Assembly (NCBI RefSeq): GCF_003335585.1
Contig: NZ_QBFD01000035.1
Location: forward strand, 1-44,727
Source of the DNA: Sulfitobacter sp. DFL-14
GTDB taxonomy: Bacteria; Pseudomonadota; Alphaproteobacteria; Rhodobacterales; Rhodobacteraceae
Length of the DNA stretch: 44,727 nt
Direction of reading: 5' to 3'
Below the pieces are notes generated by a model. The model did not search any database, was not told the origin of the DNA, and worked only from the letters and a program-made list of their open reading frames with translations. How positions within the stretch are numbered: the first letter of the stretch is position 1; every line of letters begins with the position of its first letter. This document shows positions 7,614 to 15,003 of the stretch, in pieces. The position numbers were made by a program, and so were the translations under genes.

Positions 7614-8327
7614 TTAAGGGAAGGTTTCCATTGAGATGTCGATGCCTTCTTTCAGGCAATAGTCTATCAATCTTTGGATATCGTCAGTGTTTGCAGCGTA
7701 GAGAAACTGCTCTACCTCAAGCGGCTCAAGCCGGACCGACATGAAAAACGGCCTTAGCCCGACGTACGCGCCAAATGAATTCTTGGAATTCACCCCGCCG
7801 CATACCCGAATCTCGAAGTGATTTCTGCTCACATTCATACTGCCAAATTCTGCGCTGCGGGGGTCACGAAGTCGATCTCTTACCAGCGATTCCAACATGT
7901 ACACCTCCCATGTCTTGAGACGCGCCGTTTCAAAGGAATCCGAATCTGAGCATTCTGGCGTCGCAGACAGTTGTATTCCTGCTCTGGCGCATTCCTTCAA
8001 CATCACCTTTTCGTCACCACAGCTTCGCGCAAAAGCTGGGGTACCTGCAGATTTCTGCTCTCTATCCAACAGGAAGAAATGTGCGAACATAGCGCTCATT
8101 TCACCTAAATCGTTGCGTGCGCGTGAAGTGCCACACACAATAGCAAACCTGCCGGGCATGAGTGGCGAAACTTCCAATTGAGCAATTTCCAAGTCATCAG
8201 GAAAAATTGGTCCGAAGTATGACGTGAGCGCATCTCGCGCTGAGGCCTGGTCTTCTGCGATGGTCTGCGCACTTAGCGGTGCCGACAGAAAACTGCCTAG
8301 CGTGATCAAAATTAGAAAAAACTTCAC
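7614..8327 (-). CDS. Secreted hypothetical protein, probable lysogenic-conversion cargo
   Basis: A 237-residue protein with a clear signal peptide: a Lys, a hydrophobic core FFLILITLGSFLSA and a likely cleavage after PLSA (about residue 20). The start is GTG at 8327, overlapping the repressor stop as GTGA with a GGGAGA site upstream. The C-terminal half holds LVRDRLRDPRSAEFGSM and VCGGVNSKNSFGAYVG, a pattern I recall from small exported proteins of unknown function. Six or more cysteines suggest disulfides in the periplasm. Base composition is more AT-rich than its neighbours. Coupling to the repressor predicts expression in the lysogen. Confidence 0.78.
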   Translation of the reverse strand: MKFFLILITLGSFLSAPLSAQTIAEDQASARDALTSYFGPIFPDDLEIAQLEVSPLMPGRFAIVCGTSRARNDLGEMSAMFAHFFLLDREQKSAGTPAFARSCGDEKVMLKECARAGIQLSATPECSDSDSFETARLKTWEVYMLESLVRDRLRDPRSAEFGSMNVSRNHFEIRVCGGVNSKNSFGAYVGLRPFFMSVRLEPLEVEQFLYAANTDDIQRLIDYCLKEGIDISMETFP

Positions 8328-9025
8328 GCTCGTCTCCCATGAAAAACCACTCGCCCGACCACGTTCAGCTGGTCGGCACTGTCGTCGTTGAATCGTTCGT
8401 CCGGATAGTCCGGTGACGGATTGTCGGATATCAACGTCAGGGTCCGGTCCATCGACCAACGCGCGCGCTTTACCACCAGTCGATCCGACACGTTGAAAAC
8501 GTAAATGCAGCCGTGCTCGACGGAGATCTGACTGTGATCGACTACAAGCAATGCGCCATCGGGGATTGTCGGCGTCATGCTTTCGCCCTGGGCGGTGATC
8601 ACCGAGCACTGGTTGGGCTTCGCGCCAAGATCGCGCAGGTATTGTGGATCGAAGGCGATTGCGCTGGTTACCTCCTCAGATGTGTGAACCGCCCCAGGGC
8701 CTGCGGACGCCTGTACCCCGCCAAACATCGGAAGTGCTATCATGTCACGCTGCTTGGCCTGAGAGCTGAAGGCGATGCCAGGGCCAATCTCCCTGTTCTC
8801 ATTAGGTGTCATTAGAACCATGTTGCCTTCTCCGGTTAGCAACCAGGTCGGGTCACTCTCGGTGACCCGAGAAATCTCTAATAGAGTTGAGACTTTTGGT
8901 TCGGATTTTCCGGCAACGTAATCAGTAAGCGTCCGTCTGGTGATGCCAGTCAGACGCTCGGCCAAAGTATTTAACCCTCCTACCATCTCAGCCGCTTCTT
9001 TAATTCGATTGCCCAGTTGCGCCAT
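8324..9025 (-). CDS. CI-like phage repressor (HTH + S24 peptidase)
   Basis: A 233-residue repressor. An N-terminal HTH (GGLNTLAERLTGITRRTLTD, about 16-35) is followed by a LexA/CI-type self-cleaving domain with nucleophile Ser149 in QGESMTPTIPDG and general base Lys186 in RLVVKRAR. An Ala-Gly pair near 108-109 is a plausible cleavage site. It therefore predicts RecA-stimulated induction, unlike the Mu c repressor, which is not of this type. It is transcribed leftward and divergently from ner, with the operator region between. The cargo gene follows with a 4-bp overlap. Confidence 0.93.
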   Translation of the reverse strand: MAQLGNRIKEAAEMVGGLNTLAERLTGITRRTLTDYVAGKSEPKVSTLLEISRVTESDPTWLLTGEGNMVLMTPNENREIGPGIAFSSQAKQRDMIALPMFGGVQASAGPGAVHTSEEVTSAIAFDPQYLRDLGAKPNQCSVITAQGESMTPTIPDGALLVVDHSQISVEHGCIYVFNVSDRLVVKRARWSMDRTLTLISDNPSPDYPDERFNDDSADQLNVVGRVVFHGRRA

Positions 9026-9041
9026 GCTTTTGGCAGAAATT

Positions 9042-9092
9042 TTCCATGCATAGCAATTCTACGCTTGAGGCATGGAAGTATTCTGCTATACC
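9042..9092. promoter_or_regulatory. Early promoter and operator between repressor and ner
   Basis: A perfect 8-bp dyad, TTCCATGC (9042-9049) and GCATGGAA (9070-9077), straddles the control region. A rightward promoter can be read as TTGAGG (9065-9070), a 16-bp spacer and TATACC (9087-9092); its -35 overlaps the right dyad arm. On the minus strand TAGAAT (9061-9056) is a good -10 for the repressor. The overlap of dyad and promoter fits a repressor or Ner operator. These are sequence readings, not measured sites. Confidence 0.55.
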
Positions 9093-9147
9093 TTCCTTAT
9101 GCACCGCCAATGACGGCGGCGTGATTACACTTCATTGACCAAAAAGA

Positions 9148-9169
9148 AGCGGGTGTTCCAGCACCCGCT
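9148..9169 (+). terminator. Hairpin in the ner leader
   Basis: AGCGGGTG and CACCCGCT form a perfect 8-bp stem around a 6-nt loop, 17 bp before the ner ATG. No T-run follows, so it is not a classical intrinsic terminator. A smaller CCGCC/GGCGG hairpin lies just upstream near 9104-9119. They could act as attenuator or leader structures. Confidence 0.4.
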
Positions 9170-9186
9170 CCAATCCGGAGAACCCC

Positions 9187-9498
9187 ATGAGCAAATCATC
9201 GGTCCAAGAGCCGAAGATGGACTGGCCCGCTATTCTGGCGGAAATCCATCGTCAGGGCATGACGCTTACCGAACTGTCCCTGCGGAACGATCTGCCCCGC
9301 ACGGCCTGTGGCAAGGTCAAGAACATCACGCACTACCCCGCGCAGGATGCCATTGCCGACTTCATTGGCGAAAAGCCTGAAGACCTGTGGCCGAGTCGCT
9401 ACCCCAAAGGTGGCCCTCGCATTCTTGATACCAAGAAGTTCCCGCCGGTGAACAGTCAAAAAGGCCGGGATGTCGCTGACAAGAGGGCGGTGGCATGA
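9187..9498 (+). CDS. ner: Ner-like transcriptional regulator
   Basis: A 103-residue protein of the Ner/SfsB winged-helix family. The family layout is visible: MDWPAILAEIHRQGMTLTELS, a turn, then IADFIGEKPEDLWPSRY, where the WPSRY ending is characteristic. In Mu, Ner shuts down the early promoter and the repressor promoter shortly after induction. Its place as first rightward gene facing the repressor supports the same role. It is longer than Mu Ner (75 residues) by a C-terminal tail after WPSRY. It overlaps the next gene by 4 bp. Confidence 0.9.
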   Translation: MSKSSVQEPKMDWPAILAEIHRQGMTLTELSLRNDLPRTACGKVKNITHYPAQDAIADFIGEKPEDLWPSRYPKGGPRILDTKKFPPVNSQKGRDVADKRAVA

Positions 9499-9743
9499 GC
9501 GTGGTTTCGTCAGTGACGCCCACCCAAAATGACAAAGATGTCCCGCGCGCGGAGACACGGTTCATGCGCGCCGCCGCCAACATTCAGGAGGCCATGGCCT
9601 ACCTGCAATCCGGTATTCCGCTGAACGACAACGAGGCGCGCCGCCTGTGCGGCGAGTTGAGACGCGATGCGACCTGGTTGCAGCGCATGGGCCGATTTCT
9701 GGAGCACGATCATCAGATCGCTGCCCAGGGTGACCGCTCATGA
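9495..9743 (+). CDS. Hypothetical early protein
   Basis: An 82-residue protein with no recognised domain. Residues 22-60 (RFMRAAANIQEAMAYLQSG...) look alpha-helical. The ATG overlaps the ner stop and its own stop overlaps the next ATG, so it belongs to the early operon. Its position matches the small unknown early proteins found between ner and A in Mu-like phages. Confidence 0.75.
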   Translation: MSVVSSVTPTQNDKDVPRAETRFMRAAANIQEAMAYLQSGIPLNDNEARRLCGELRRDATWLQRMGRFLEHDHQIAAQGDRS

Positions 9744-10060
9744 ATGCGCAGGTCGATAGCTTCCTGTCCTCTGCGGAGACGCTGCGCGCGGCCCGGCAGG
9801 TTATGTTGCGCCCCGATATGTTTGGCCGCGAGGACGTCCTTGCAGCATGCCGTTACCTCATGACAAGCGGCGACTGCCTGGACTACTGGCGCGCGAATGC
9901 GCTGATGGAGGTCCTTGAGGCTGAGGCGGTCGCCGAGGTGAAGGATGAACAACGCTCCCTTGCCGAGATTGTGGCGGACATGCCGGAAAGCGAATGGTTC
10001 GGAGTTGCCGTGATCACGGTCTGGGCGGTGGCGGTGTTCTGGTTGGGGTCACTGCTGTGA
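9740..10060 (+). CDS. Hypothetical early protein with C-terminal membrane segment
   Basis: A 106-residue protein, mostly polar, with one hydrophobic C-terminal segment (WFGVAVITVWAVAVFWLGSLL, shown to the end of the protein). This predicts a tail-anchored inner-membrane protein with its bulk in the cytoplasm. Family unknown. It is coupled to its neighbours by 4-bp overlaps on both sides. Small membrane proteins in early phage operons can affect superinfection or host membranes, but nothing here proves a role. Confidence 0.75.
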   Translation: MNAQVDSFLSSAETLRAARQVMLRPDMFGREDVLAACRYLMTSGDCLDYWRANALMEVLEAEAVAEVKDEQRSLAEIVADMPESEWFGVAVITVWAVAVFWLGSLL

Positions 10061-10332
10061 TCTTGACGCCGAAACTGGTCTCTCTCCTGTTTGAATGCCT
10101 TTCGGACAGCGCCGGGGATTTCGAGATGTTCGGGCGGCTGGTCCGAGAGCGGTTTCCTTCCCCCGATGGCCCCGATCTGACAGCGGCCGCGCTGGTCAAG
10201 CTTCTGATGGACGAAGTGGACGCCGACATCCCGCTTCCTGACCGGGAAGCGGGATACATGATCATCGCGCTACTTTCATGCGCTGGCGTCATGGATGGTA
10301 TCGAGGAGGTGGCGAATGCCTCTCTCTCGTAA
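10057..10332 (+). CDS. Hypothetical early protein
   Basis: A 91-residue acidic protein starting at a GTG that overlaps the preceding stop (GTGA). It contains two helical blocks (LVSLLFECLSDSAGDFEMF and AALVKLLMDEVDADIPLPD). The frame is open further upstream but overlaps the previous gene entirely, so the GTG is preferred. Its last 57 bases overlap the 3' end of the minus-strand gene. No family recognised. Confidence 0.65.
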   Translation: MILTPKLVSLLFECLSDSAGDFEMFGRLVRERFPSPDGPDLTAAALVKLLMDEVDADIPLPDREAGYMIIALLSCAGVMDGIEEVANASLS

Positions 10333-10515
10333 GTCGCCCGGTGGTTGGTTTCTCATCTCTGCGATCAGCGCATCGCGTGTGACCAGCTTGTTCTGCTTCA
10401 GCAGCGTCAGCGTGGCAACGCCGATGGGTATCAGGTGGCCTTCATGGGCCAGCCGGAACTTGGCGAGAGAGCCAGCCAAAGCGTTGAGGAAACGTGTTTT
10501 TACAGAATTCGACAT
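10276..10515 (-). CDS. Small minus-strand hypothetical protein
   Basis: A 79-residue protein from an ATG preceded by GTGGAG on the minus strand; a longer form from 10584 is possible. The composition is protein-like (KTRFLNALAGSLAKFRLAHE, LIPIGVATLTLLKQNKLVT), whereas the opposite frame is a poor Ser/Arg-rich translation. It is the only leftward gene inside the rightward early region and is divergent from the ParB-like gene. That makes the space between them a second control region. Function unknown. Confidence 0.6.
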   Translation of the reverse strand: MSNSVKTRFLNALAGSLAKFRLAHEGHLIPIGVATLTLLKQNKLVTRDALIAEMRNQPPGDLRERGIRHLLDTIHDASA

Positions 10516-10546
10516 CGGGTTTTTCTCCACAAATTCAGTGTCGATA

Positions 10547-10579
10547 GTCACCGGGTGGGCCGCATACCCGCCCGGTGAC
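10547..10579. promoter_or_regulatory. 13-bp inverted repeat in the second divergent region
   Basis: GTCACCGGGTGGG and CCCGCCCGGTGAC pair over 13 bp with one mismatch around a 7-nt loop. It lies between the minus-strand gene start and the ParB-like gene. There is no T-tract. It may be an operator for either gene, or an RNA hairpin in the leader of the longer minus-strand form. Confidence 0.45.
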
Positions 10580-10611
10580 GCCAAGCTTGCATAGGAATTG
10601 AGGGCTTAGCA

Positions 10612-10655
10612 CCGGACACAGGTCCGGGCGGGCCAAACCCACACCCGCCTAGAAT
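10612..10655 (+). promoter_or_regulatory. Dyad CCGGAC-N4-GTCCGG with a downstream -10 (site 1)
   Basis: CCGGACACAGGTCCGG (10612-10627) is a 16-bp dyad that recurs elsewhere in the prophage. A good -10, TAGAAT, lies at 10650-10655, 22 bp after the dyad. The same dyad upstream of the protease gene is followed by TAGAGA after 23 bp. Placing a dyad where the -35 box and activator would sit is the pattern of an activator-dependent promoter. It would drive the ParB/transposition operon. A second small dyad (CCCGC/GCGGG) surrounds the -10. Confidence 0.55.
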
Positions 10656-10689
10656 GCGGGGTGGTGAGAGTAGAACTTACAGGTGACGA

Positions 10690-11556
10690 ATGAACGACCA
10701 AACGAGCTTTGACCTGCCGCTGACGCAGATCGCTATCCCCAACGACCGCACCCGCGCCCTGGACCCCGTTTGGGCGGAGGGTCTTGCCGGACTGATGAAG
10801 GCACAGGGGCAGATCAACCCGATCAGCGTCCGCAAGATCAATGATGGCGCGTATGTTCTGGTATCCGGGTTGCACCGACATGCCGGGGCGATGATCAACG
10901 GCGCGGCGACCATCAGATGCACTCTTTCAACCGCCGCGACCGACGCCGAAGCTCGCATTGAAGAGGTCATGGAGAACCTTGGCCGTCACGAGCTGAACGC
11001 GCTCGACCGCTGCCACCATCTTTACGAGCTGAAGAAGGCCTATGAAGAGGCCTATCCGCAGGCGAAGCATGGCGGAGATCATGGAAACCAGCACACTGGT
11101 GGCAAAACGCAAAGTTTGCGTCTTGCCACAGACGGCGACGAACAGCAGGTATTTGGGTTCGCAAAAGCGACCGCCGACCAGATCGGCTTGAGCCAGCGGT
11201 CGATACAGATGGCAGTCAAAATCTGGTCTGGCCTCACAACCGAAAGCCAGTTTCGGTTGCAGGGTACACCCTTTGCCAGGAAGCAATCCGACCTGGCGCT
11301 GCTGTCGGCCCAGATCCCGCGCATCCAGGACAGGGTATTGAACATCCTGCTGGCAGACGAGCCGGAATATCACTCGATTGCCGATGCTGTGGCCCTGGTC
11401 ACGAAAGGCCATGTGCCAGAAGACACGGCCAAGCGCTTCAAGGCGCTGAACGTCAATCTGCGCAAGTTACCGGATCCCGATTTTGACCGGCTTCTGCTGG
11501 AGAATGAAGAGCGCGTGATCGCGTCTCTTAAGCGGCAGGGGGTTCTGAAGGCATGA
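10690..11556 (+). CDS. ParB/KorB-like DNA-binding protein
   Basis: A 288-residue protein with a ParB N-terminal domain (about 8-100). LVSGLHRHAGAMI stands at the nucleotide-binding box, and ENLGRHELNALDRC is the second conserved box. An HTH region follows around ATADQIGLSQRSIQMAV (about 160-176). ParB proteins bind palindromic parS sites; KorB relatives act as transcription regulators. It opens the transposition operon and overlaps the next gene by 4 bp. Since Mu-type prophages do not partition as plasmids, a regulatory or DNA-organising role is more likely (inference). A 16-bp dyad lies just upstream. Confidence 0.82.
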   Translation: MNDQTSFDLPLTQIAIPNDRTRALDPVWAEGLAGLMKAQGQINPISVRKINDGAYVLVSGLHRHAGAMINGAATIRCTLSTAATDAEARIEEVMENLGRHELNALDRCHHLYELKKAYEEAYPQAKHGGDHGNQHTGGKTQSLRLATDGDEQQVFGFAKATADQIGLSQRSIQMAVKIWSGLTTESQFRLQGTPFARKQSDLALLSAQIPRIQDRVLNILLADEPEYHSIADAVALVTKGHVPEDTAKRFKALNVNLRKLPDPDFDRLLLENEERVIASLKRQGVLKA

Positions 11557-12017
11557 GCCGCTACCGCGATCCCTTGACCGAAGACCTGTTTGACTGGGAA
11601 CCGAAGGTTTCCATCGGCTATCAGCCGGAGGTCATGGGGCGTGGTGCGATGGACAACAAGATCGCACGGCTGATCGGCAGGGCCATGCGTGATGCCCGCC
11701 ATACGCGCGGTTTGGATCGTGACCAGTTGGCTGTTCGTATGTCGCAGTACCTGGGCCGCACTGTCTCGGTCGATATGCTCAACAAGTGGTCATCCGAGGC
11801 CGCAGAGGGCCACCGAATTCCGCTCGATGCCTTTGTTGCCTTGATCGAGGCGACGCAAGCGATGGAACTGACCGGATTTGTTCCTGGTGAGTTCGGATTG
11901 ACCGTGATCGAGGACAAATATGCCCGGCTGATCGAAGCCCAATTGCTGCGCCAGCACATCGAAGAGATGAACGCCCGGCTGGACCGGCTGGATCCACGGG
12001 GGCTGAGCCGGAGATGA
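11553..12017 (+). CDS. HTH-type hypothetical phage protein
   Basis: A 154-residue protein. The middle (ARLIGRAMRDARHTRGLDRDQ through VSVDMLNKWSSEAAEG) resembles a Cro/XRE helix-turn-helix, and the C-terminus (LIEAQLLRQHIEEMNARLDRL) is a predicted coiled coil that could dimerise. It sits between the ParB-like gene and the transposase pair with 4-bp overlaps on both sides. Proteins of this shape are common just before A in Mu-like prophages of this group; the function is not known. Confidence 0.75.
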   Translation: MSRYRDPLTEDLFDWEPKVSIGYQPEVMGRGAMDNKIARLIGRAMRDARHTRGLDRDQLAVRMSQYLGRTVSVDMLNKWSSEAAEGHRIPLDAFVALIEATQAMELTGFVPGEFGLTVIEDKYARLIEAQLLRQHIEEMNARLDRLDPRGLSRR

Positions 12018-12703
12018 AGATACAGCAGTTCTTTACCGCGCGTGAATTGGCTGAGATCGCAAAGGAAGCGGGGGATCGGGTGCGGTTTCCAAAATCTGAG
12101 CGCGGAGTAGGAAGAAAAGCATCGCTCGAGCGCTGGAACAACCAACCTTCGAACCTCGCGCGCAAGCGACCGGGGCGCGGTGGGGCTACAGAATACGATT
12201 CCTCCCTCCTGCCTCAAGACATGCAAATCGAAATCCAGCGAAGGGACTGGTGCGCCCGGCAATTGATCAAGAGGCCACAGGCCGTTGAAGCAGTCAATGT
12301 GCCCAACTTGTCGCCGACGGCGCGACAAGCGAAGGTGCGCGATGCGCGCAGCGCGTTGTTGTTGGCCATTGAAGACTATCAGATCCGGACCGGTACCACG
12401 CGGAGTAAAGCGATTTCGGCGTTTCTCCGGGCAGTTGATGAGTGGATTGGCATCGATGGCAATAGCGCAGCGAATGTTTCTCAGAATGTGTGTGCCAAAT
12501 GCGGTGCGCATAGGGTGCCTGCGTCGGTACTTTTGACCGATGCGTTCCGCGTCCTGCCAGAACTTCTGAAATTATCGAATGATCGACCAAGAGGTTCGAT
12601 CCGTATCGGGCGTTCAACTCTCTATCAGTGGTTCAAGGTTCGTGACGCGCGAGGAGTCGAAGCGCTTGCGCCTTACCCGACTAAGAGAGGCGAGCGGCAA
12701 TGA
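12014..12703 (+). CDS. Stand-alone transposase DNA-binding-region paralogue
   Basis: A 229-residue protein that aligns along its whole length with residues 1 to ~240 of the transposase encoded next. The first 26 residues are identical, and over those bases only four synonymous changes are seen. PNLS..ARQAKVRDAR, LRAVDEWI and IGRS.LY.W.KVR..GVEALAP are also shared. It stops where the transposase goes on to the DDE catalytic core. It therefore keeps the predicted end/enhancer-binding domains but cannot catalyse. A CAKCG pair replaces the transposase linker. The intact frame and coupling on both sides argue against a decaying pseudogene. A competitor or accessory end-binding factor is inferred. 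Confidence 0.85.
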   Translation: MKIQQFFTARELAEIAKEAGDRVRFPKSERGVGRKASLERWNNQPSNLARKRPGRGGATEYDSSLLPQDMQIEIQRRDWCARQLIKRPQAVEAVNVPNLSPTARQAKVRDARSALLLAIEDYQIRTGTTRSKAISAFLRAVDEWIGIDGNSAANVSQNVCAKCGAHRVPASVLLTDAFRVLPELLKLSNDRPRGSIRIGRSTLYQWFKVRDARGVEALAPYPTKRGERQ

Positions 12704-15003
12704 AGATACAACAATTCTTCACCGCGCGTGAATTGGCCGAGATCGCAAAGGAAGCGGGGGATCGGGTGCGGTTTCCGACGAGTCAGCAAGCTGCGAAGCG
12801 GGTTGCCGAGCGCGAACACTGGAACAGCCACCCCTCCAACCTCTCGCGCAAACGTGCGGGACGCGGCGGCGCAATGGAGTACAATTTCAGCATCCTGCCG
12901 GAAGACATGCAGATGGAAATCCGGCGCAGGGACCGACTTGAGCATCAACTGGCTGCGCAGACCAAGATCGCAGAATCCGCCAAGGCAGAGGTGATGGCGT
13001 TGCCGAACCTGTCGCTGAAGGCCCGTCAGGCCAAGGTGCGCGATGCCCGCAACGCGGTGCTGCTGGCGATCAGCAACTATCAAATCCGGAAAGGCCACAA
13101 ACGGGGCAAGGCCATCGCCGAATTTTTGCGGGCGGTCGATGAATGGATCGCCTTCGAAGCGGCACAGGAAAAGGCGCTGGCTGAACAGCCCCTGACAATT
13201 GCCGAACAGGCCCTGGTCAACCGGGTGCCGCGCTTGACAGCTGCACCCTCCAATGAAGCCGTAAAAGACGGCTTCGGCCTTTTGGTCGAGCAGCTGATCA
13301 TTGCCAATGACCGGGCCAAAGACACAGTCAAGATTGGCCGGTCCTCGCTCTACAATTGGTACAAGGTGCGTGAAGAAAAAGGTGTCGAAGCGCTGGCGCC
13401 AGATCGCACCAAAGTGGCGGAAGACATTCCCGAGGCCTTCAAGGTTTTCCTGAAATTCTACGCCATGCCGATGAAGCCGAACGTCAAGGAGGCGCTGGAG
13501 GATTACAACACGGCTCACCCCGAGGCGCGGCTGAACTACGACCAAGTGCGGCGCATCCTCAAGGACAAGTTGAACGATATCGAGCGCAACGTGGGGCGCG
13601 AGGGCTTGCTGACGCTGCGCAGCCGCATGGCCTATGTCACCCGGATCATGGATGACCAGTTTCTGCCAACCACGATCTATGTGGCTGACGGCAAAACACT
13701 GGACGCGGAGGTCGCTGACTGGAAGACGATGCGGCCCATGAAGCCTGAAATGACATCCGTCATGGATGTTGCCACGCGCAAATGCGTCGGATGGGCTGTT
13801 TCGCGCAAAGAAAACACGGTCGCCGTTACGGAGGCTCTGCGAAATGCCTGCGTCGCGGATGGCATCCCGGCGATGTTCTATACCGACCGGGGTGCCGGGT
13901 ACAAAAACAAGGTCATGGACGATGATGCCAGCGGGTTGATGGCCCGCCTGTCGATCACCAAGATGCATGCCCTGCCCTATAACTCCCAGGCCAAGGGCAA
14001 CATCGAACGGTTCAACAAGACCGTGTGGAACCCGCTGGCGAAGAAGTTTCCGACCTACCTGGGCAAGGACATGGACAAGGAAGCGGCGGGTCGGGTTCAC
14101 AAACAAACCCGCAGCGATATCAAGGAATTCGGCCAATCCCGATTGTTGCCCACGTGGGAAGATTTTCTCGCGGCTGCAGCCAAAGCGGTCGAAGATTACA
14201 ACGCCGCGCCCCATTCTGCCCTTCCGAAGTTTACCGACCCGGTATCAGGGCGCAGACGGCATATGTCGCCCAACGAGGCATGGGAGGCGCACGTCAAAGC
14301 TGGCTTTAAGGCAATCCCTGTTGATGAAAGCCTGAAAGACGATCTGTTCCGGCCCTACGTCGAGCGGGTGGCCAATCGCGGGTTGGTCAAATGGAACAAG
14401 AACGAATTCTTCCATCGGGATCTGCTCGGCTTCAGTGGCGAGAAGGTCATGGTGGGCTACGACGAAACGCAGGCGCGGTATGTCTGGGTGCGCGAGATCG
14501 ACAAGGAAACCGGTGCGCCTGGCGCATTCATCTGCAAGGCCGATTTCAGCGGCAACAAGGAACGCTACATCCCGTTGACTGCGCAACGCGCCGCCGAAGA
14601 GCGCCGGGTCAAGGGGCAGTTGCGCCGCCTGGACGACAAAGCTGTCGCCATCCGCGAAGAGCTTGGCAACCCAGGGCAATTGGACCATCGGCCCGAGGTG
14701 CCGTTTGAGCCGGTAGCACCCGCCGCCGAGATCGTGATTTCAAAGGCAGATAATGTGGTGGACATGGTTTCAGCCACATCCCCGCAACGCAGGATATTCC
14801 GCAATGACAAGGAATTCTGCGCCTTCGCTCTCGATCATTTCGAGGAACTGCAAACCCGCCAAGTCAAGCGCATCAAAGATCTTCTGAATCACAGGGAAGA
14901 CAGCAACTGGTTGGCAATGTCAGGCATCGATGTGGACCGGCTTAGAGAACTTGTTCGCGCCGACGCCCGACAAAACCGAGGTCACGAGGAGAAAGTATCA
15001 TGA
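12700..15003 (+). CDS. A: MuA-type DDE transposase
   Basis: A 767-residue transposase that cuts and joins prophage ends to target DNA during replicative transposition. The N-terminal DNA-binding region spans about 1-240. The catalytic triad reads Asp330 (YVADGK), Asp396 (FYTDRGAG) and Glu436 (GNIERFNK). A Mu-type beta-barrel domain follows (about 540-600), and the C-terminal region would contact the B ATPase. It is somewhat longer than MuA (663). Start and stop overlap the neighbours as ATGA. It probably binds the sites clustered at 7067-7180. Confidence 0.96.
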   Translation: MKIQQFFTARELAEIAKEAGDRVRFPTSQQAAKRVAEREHWNSHPSNLSRKRAGRGGAMEYNFSILPEDMQMEIRRRDRLEHQLAAQTKIAESAKAEVMALPNLSLKARQAKVRDARNAVLLAISNYQIRKGHKRGKAIAEFLRAVDEWIAFEAAQEKALAEQPLTIAEQALVNRVPRLTAAPSNEAVKDGFGLLVEQLIIANDRAKDTVKIGRSSLYNWYKVREEKGVEALAPDRTKVAEDIPEAFKVFLKFYAMPMKPNVKEALEDYNTAHPEARLNYDQVRRILKDKLNDIERNVGREGLLTLRSRMAYVTRIMDDQFLPTTIYVADGKTLDAEVADWKTMRPMKPEMTSVMDVATRKCVGWAVSRKENTVAVTEALRNACVADGIPAMFYTDRGAGYKNKVMDDDASGLMARLSITKMHALPYNSQAKGNIERFNKTVWNPLAKKFPTYLGKDMDKEAAGRVHKQTRSDIKEFGQSRLLPTWEDFLAAAAKAVEDYNAAPHSALPKFTDPVSGRRRHMSPNEAWEAHVKAGFKAIPVDESLKDDLFRPYVERVANRGLVKWNKNEFFHRDLLGFSGEKVMVGYDETQARYVWVREIDKETGAPGAFICKADFSGNKERYIPLTAQRAAEERRVKGQLRRLDDKAVAIREELGNPGQLDHRPEVPFEPVAPAAEIVISKADNVVDMVSATSPQRRIFRNDKEFCAFALDHFEELQTRQVKRIKDLLNHREDSNWLAMSGIDVDRLRELVRADARQNRGHEEKVS

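Noticed and set aside
10315..10594. Plus-strand frame starting ATGCCTCTC at the end of the third unknown early gene
   Set aside because: The start position looks operon-like, but the translation is Ser/Arg/Trp-rich without structure, while the minus strand gives a better protein.
12673..14214. 513-codon minus-strand open frame opposite the transposase
   Set aside because: It is a high-GC antisense shadow; the plus strand carries a complete DDE transposase with all motifs.
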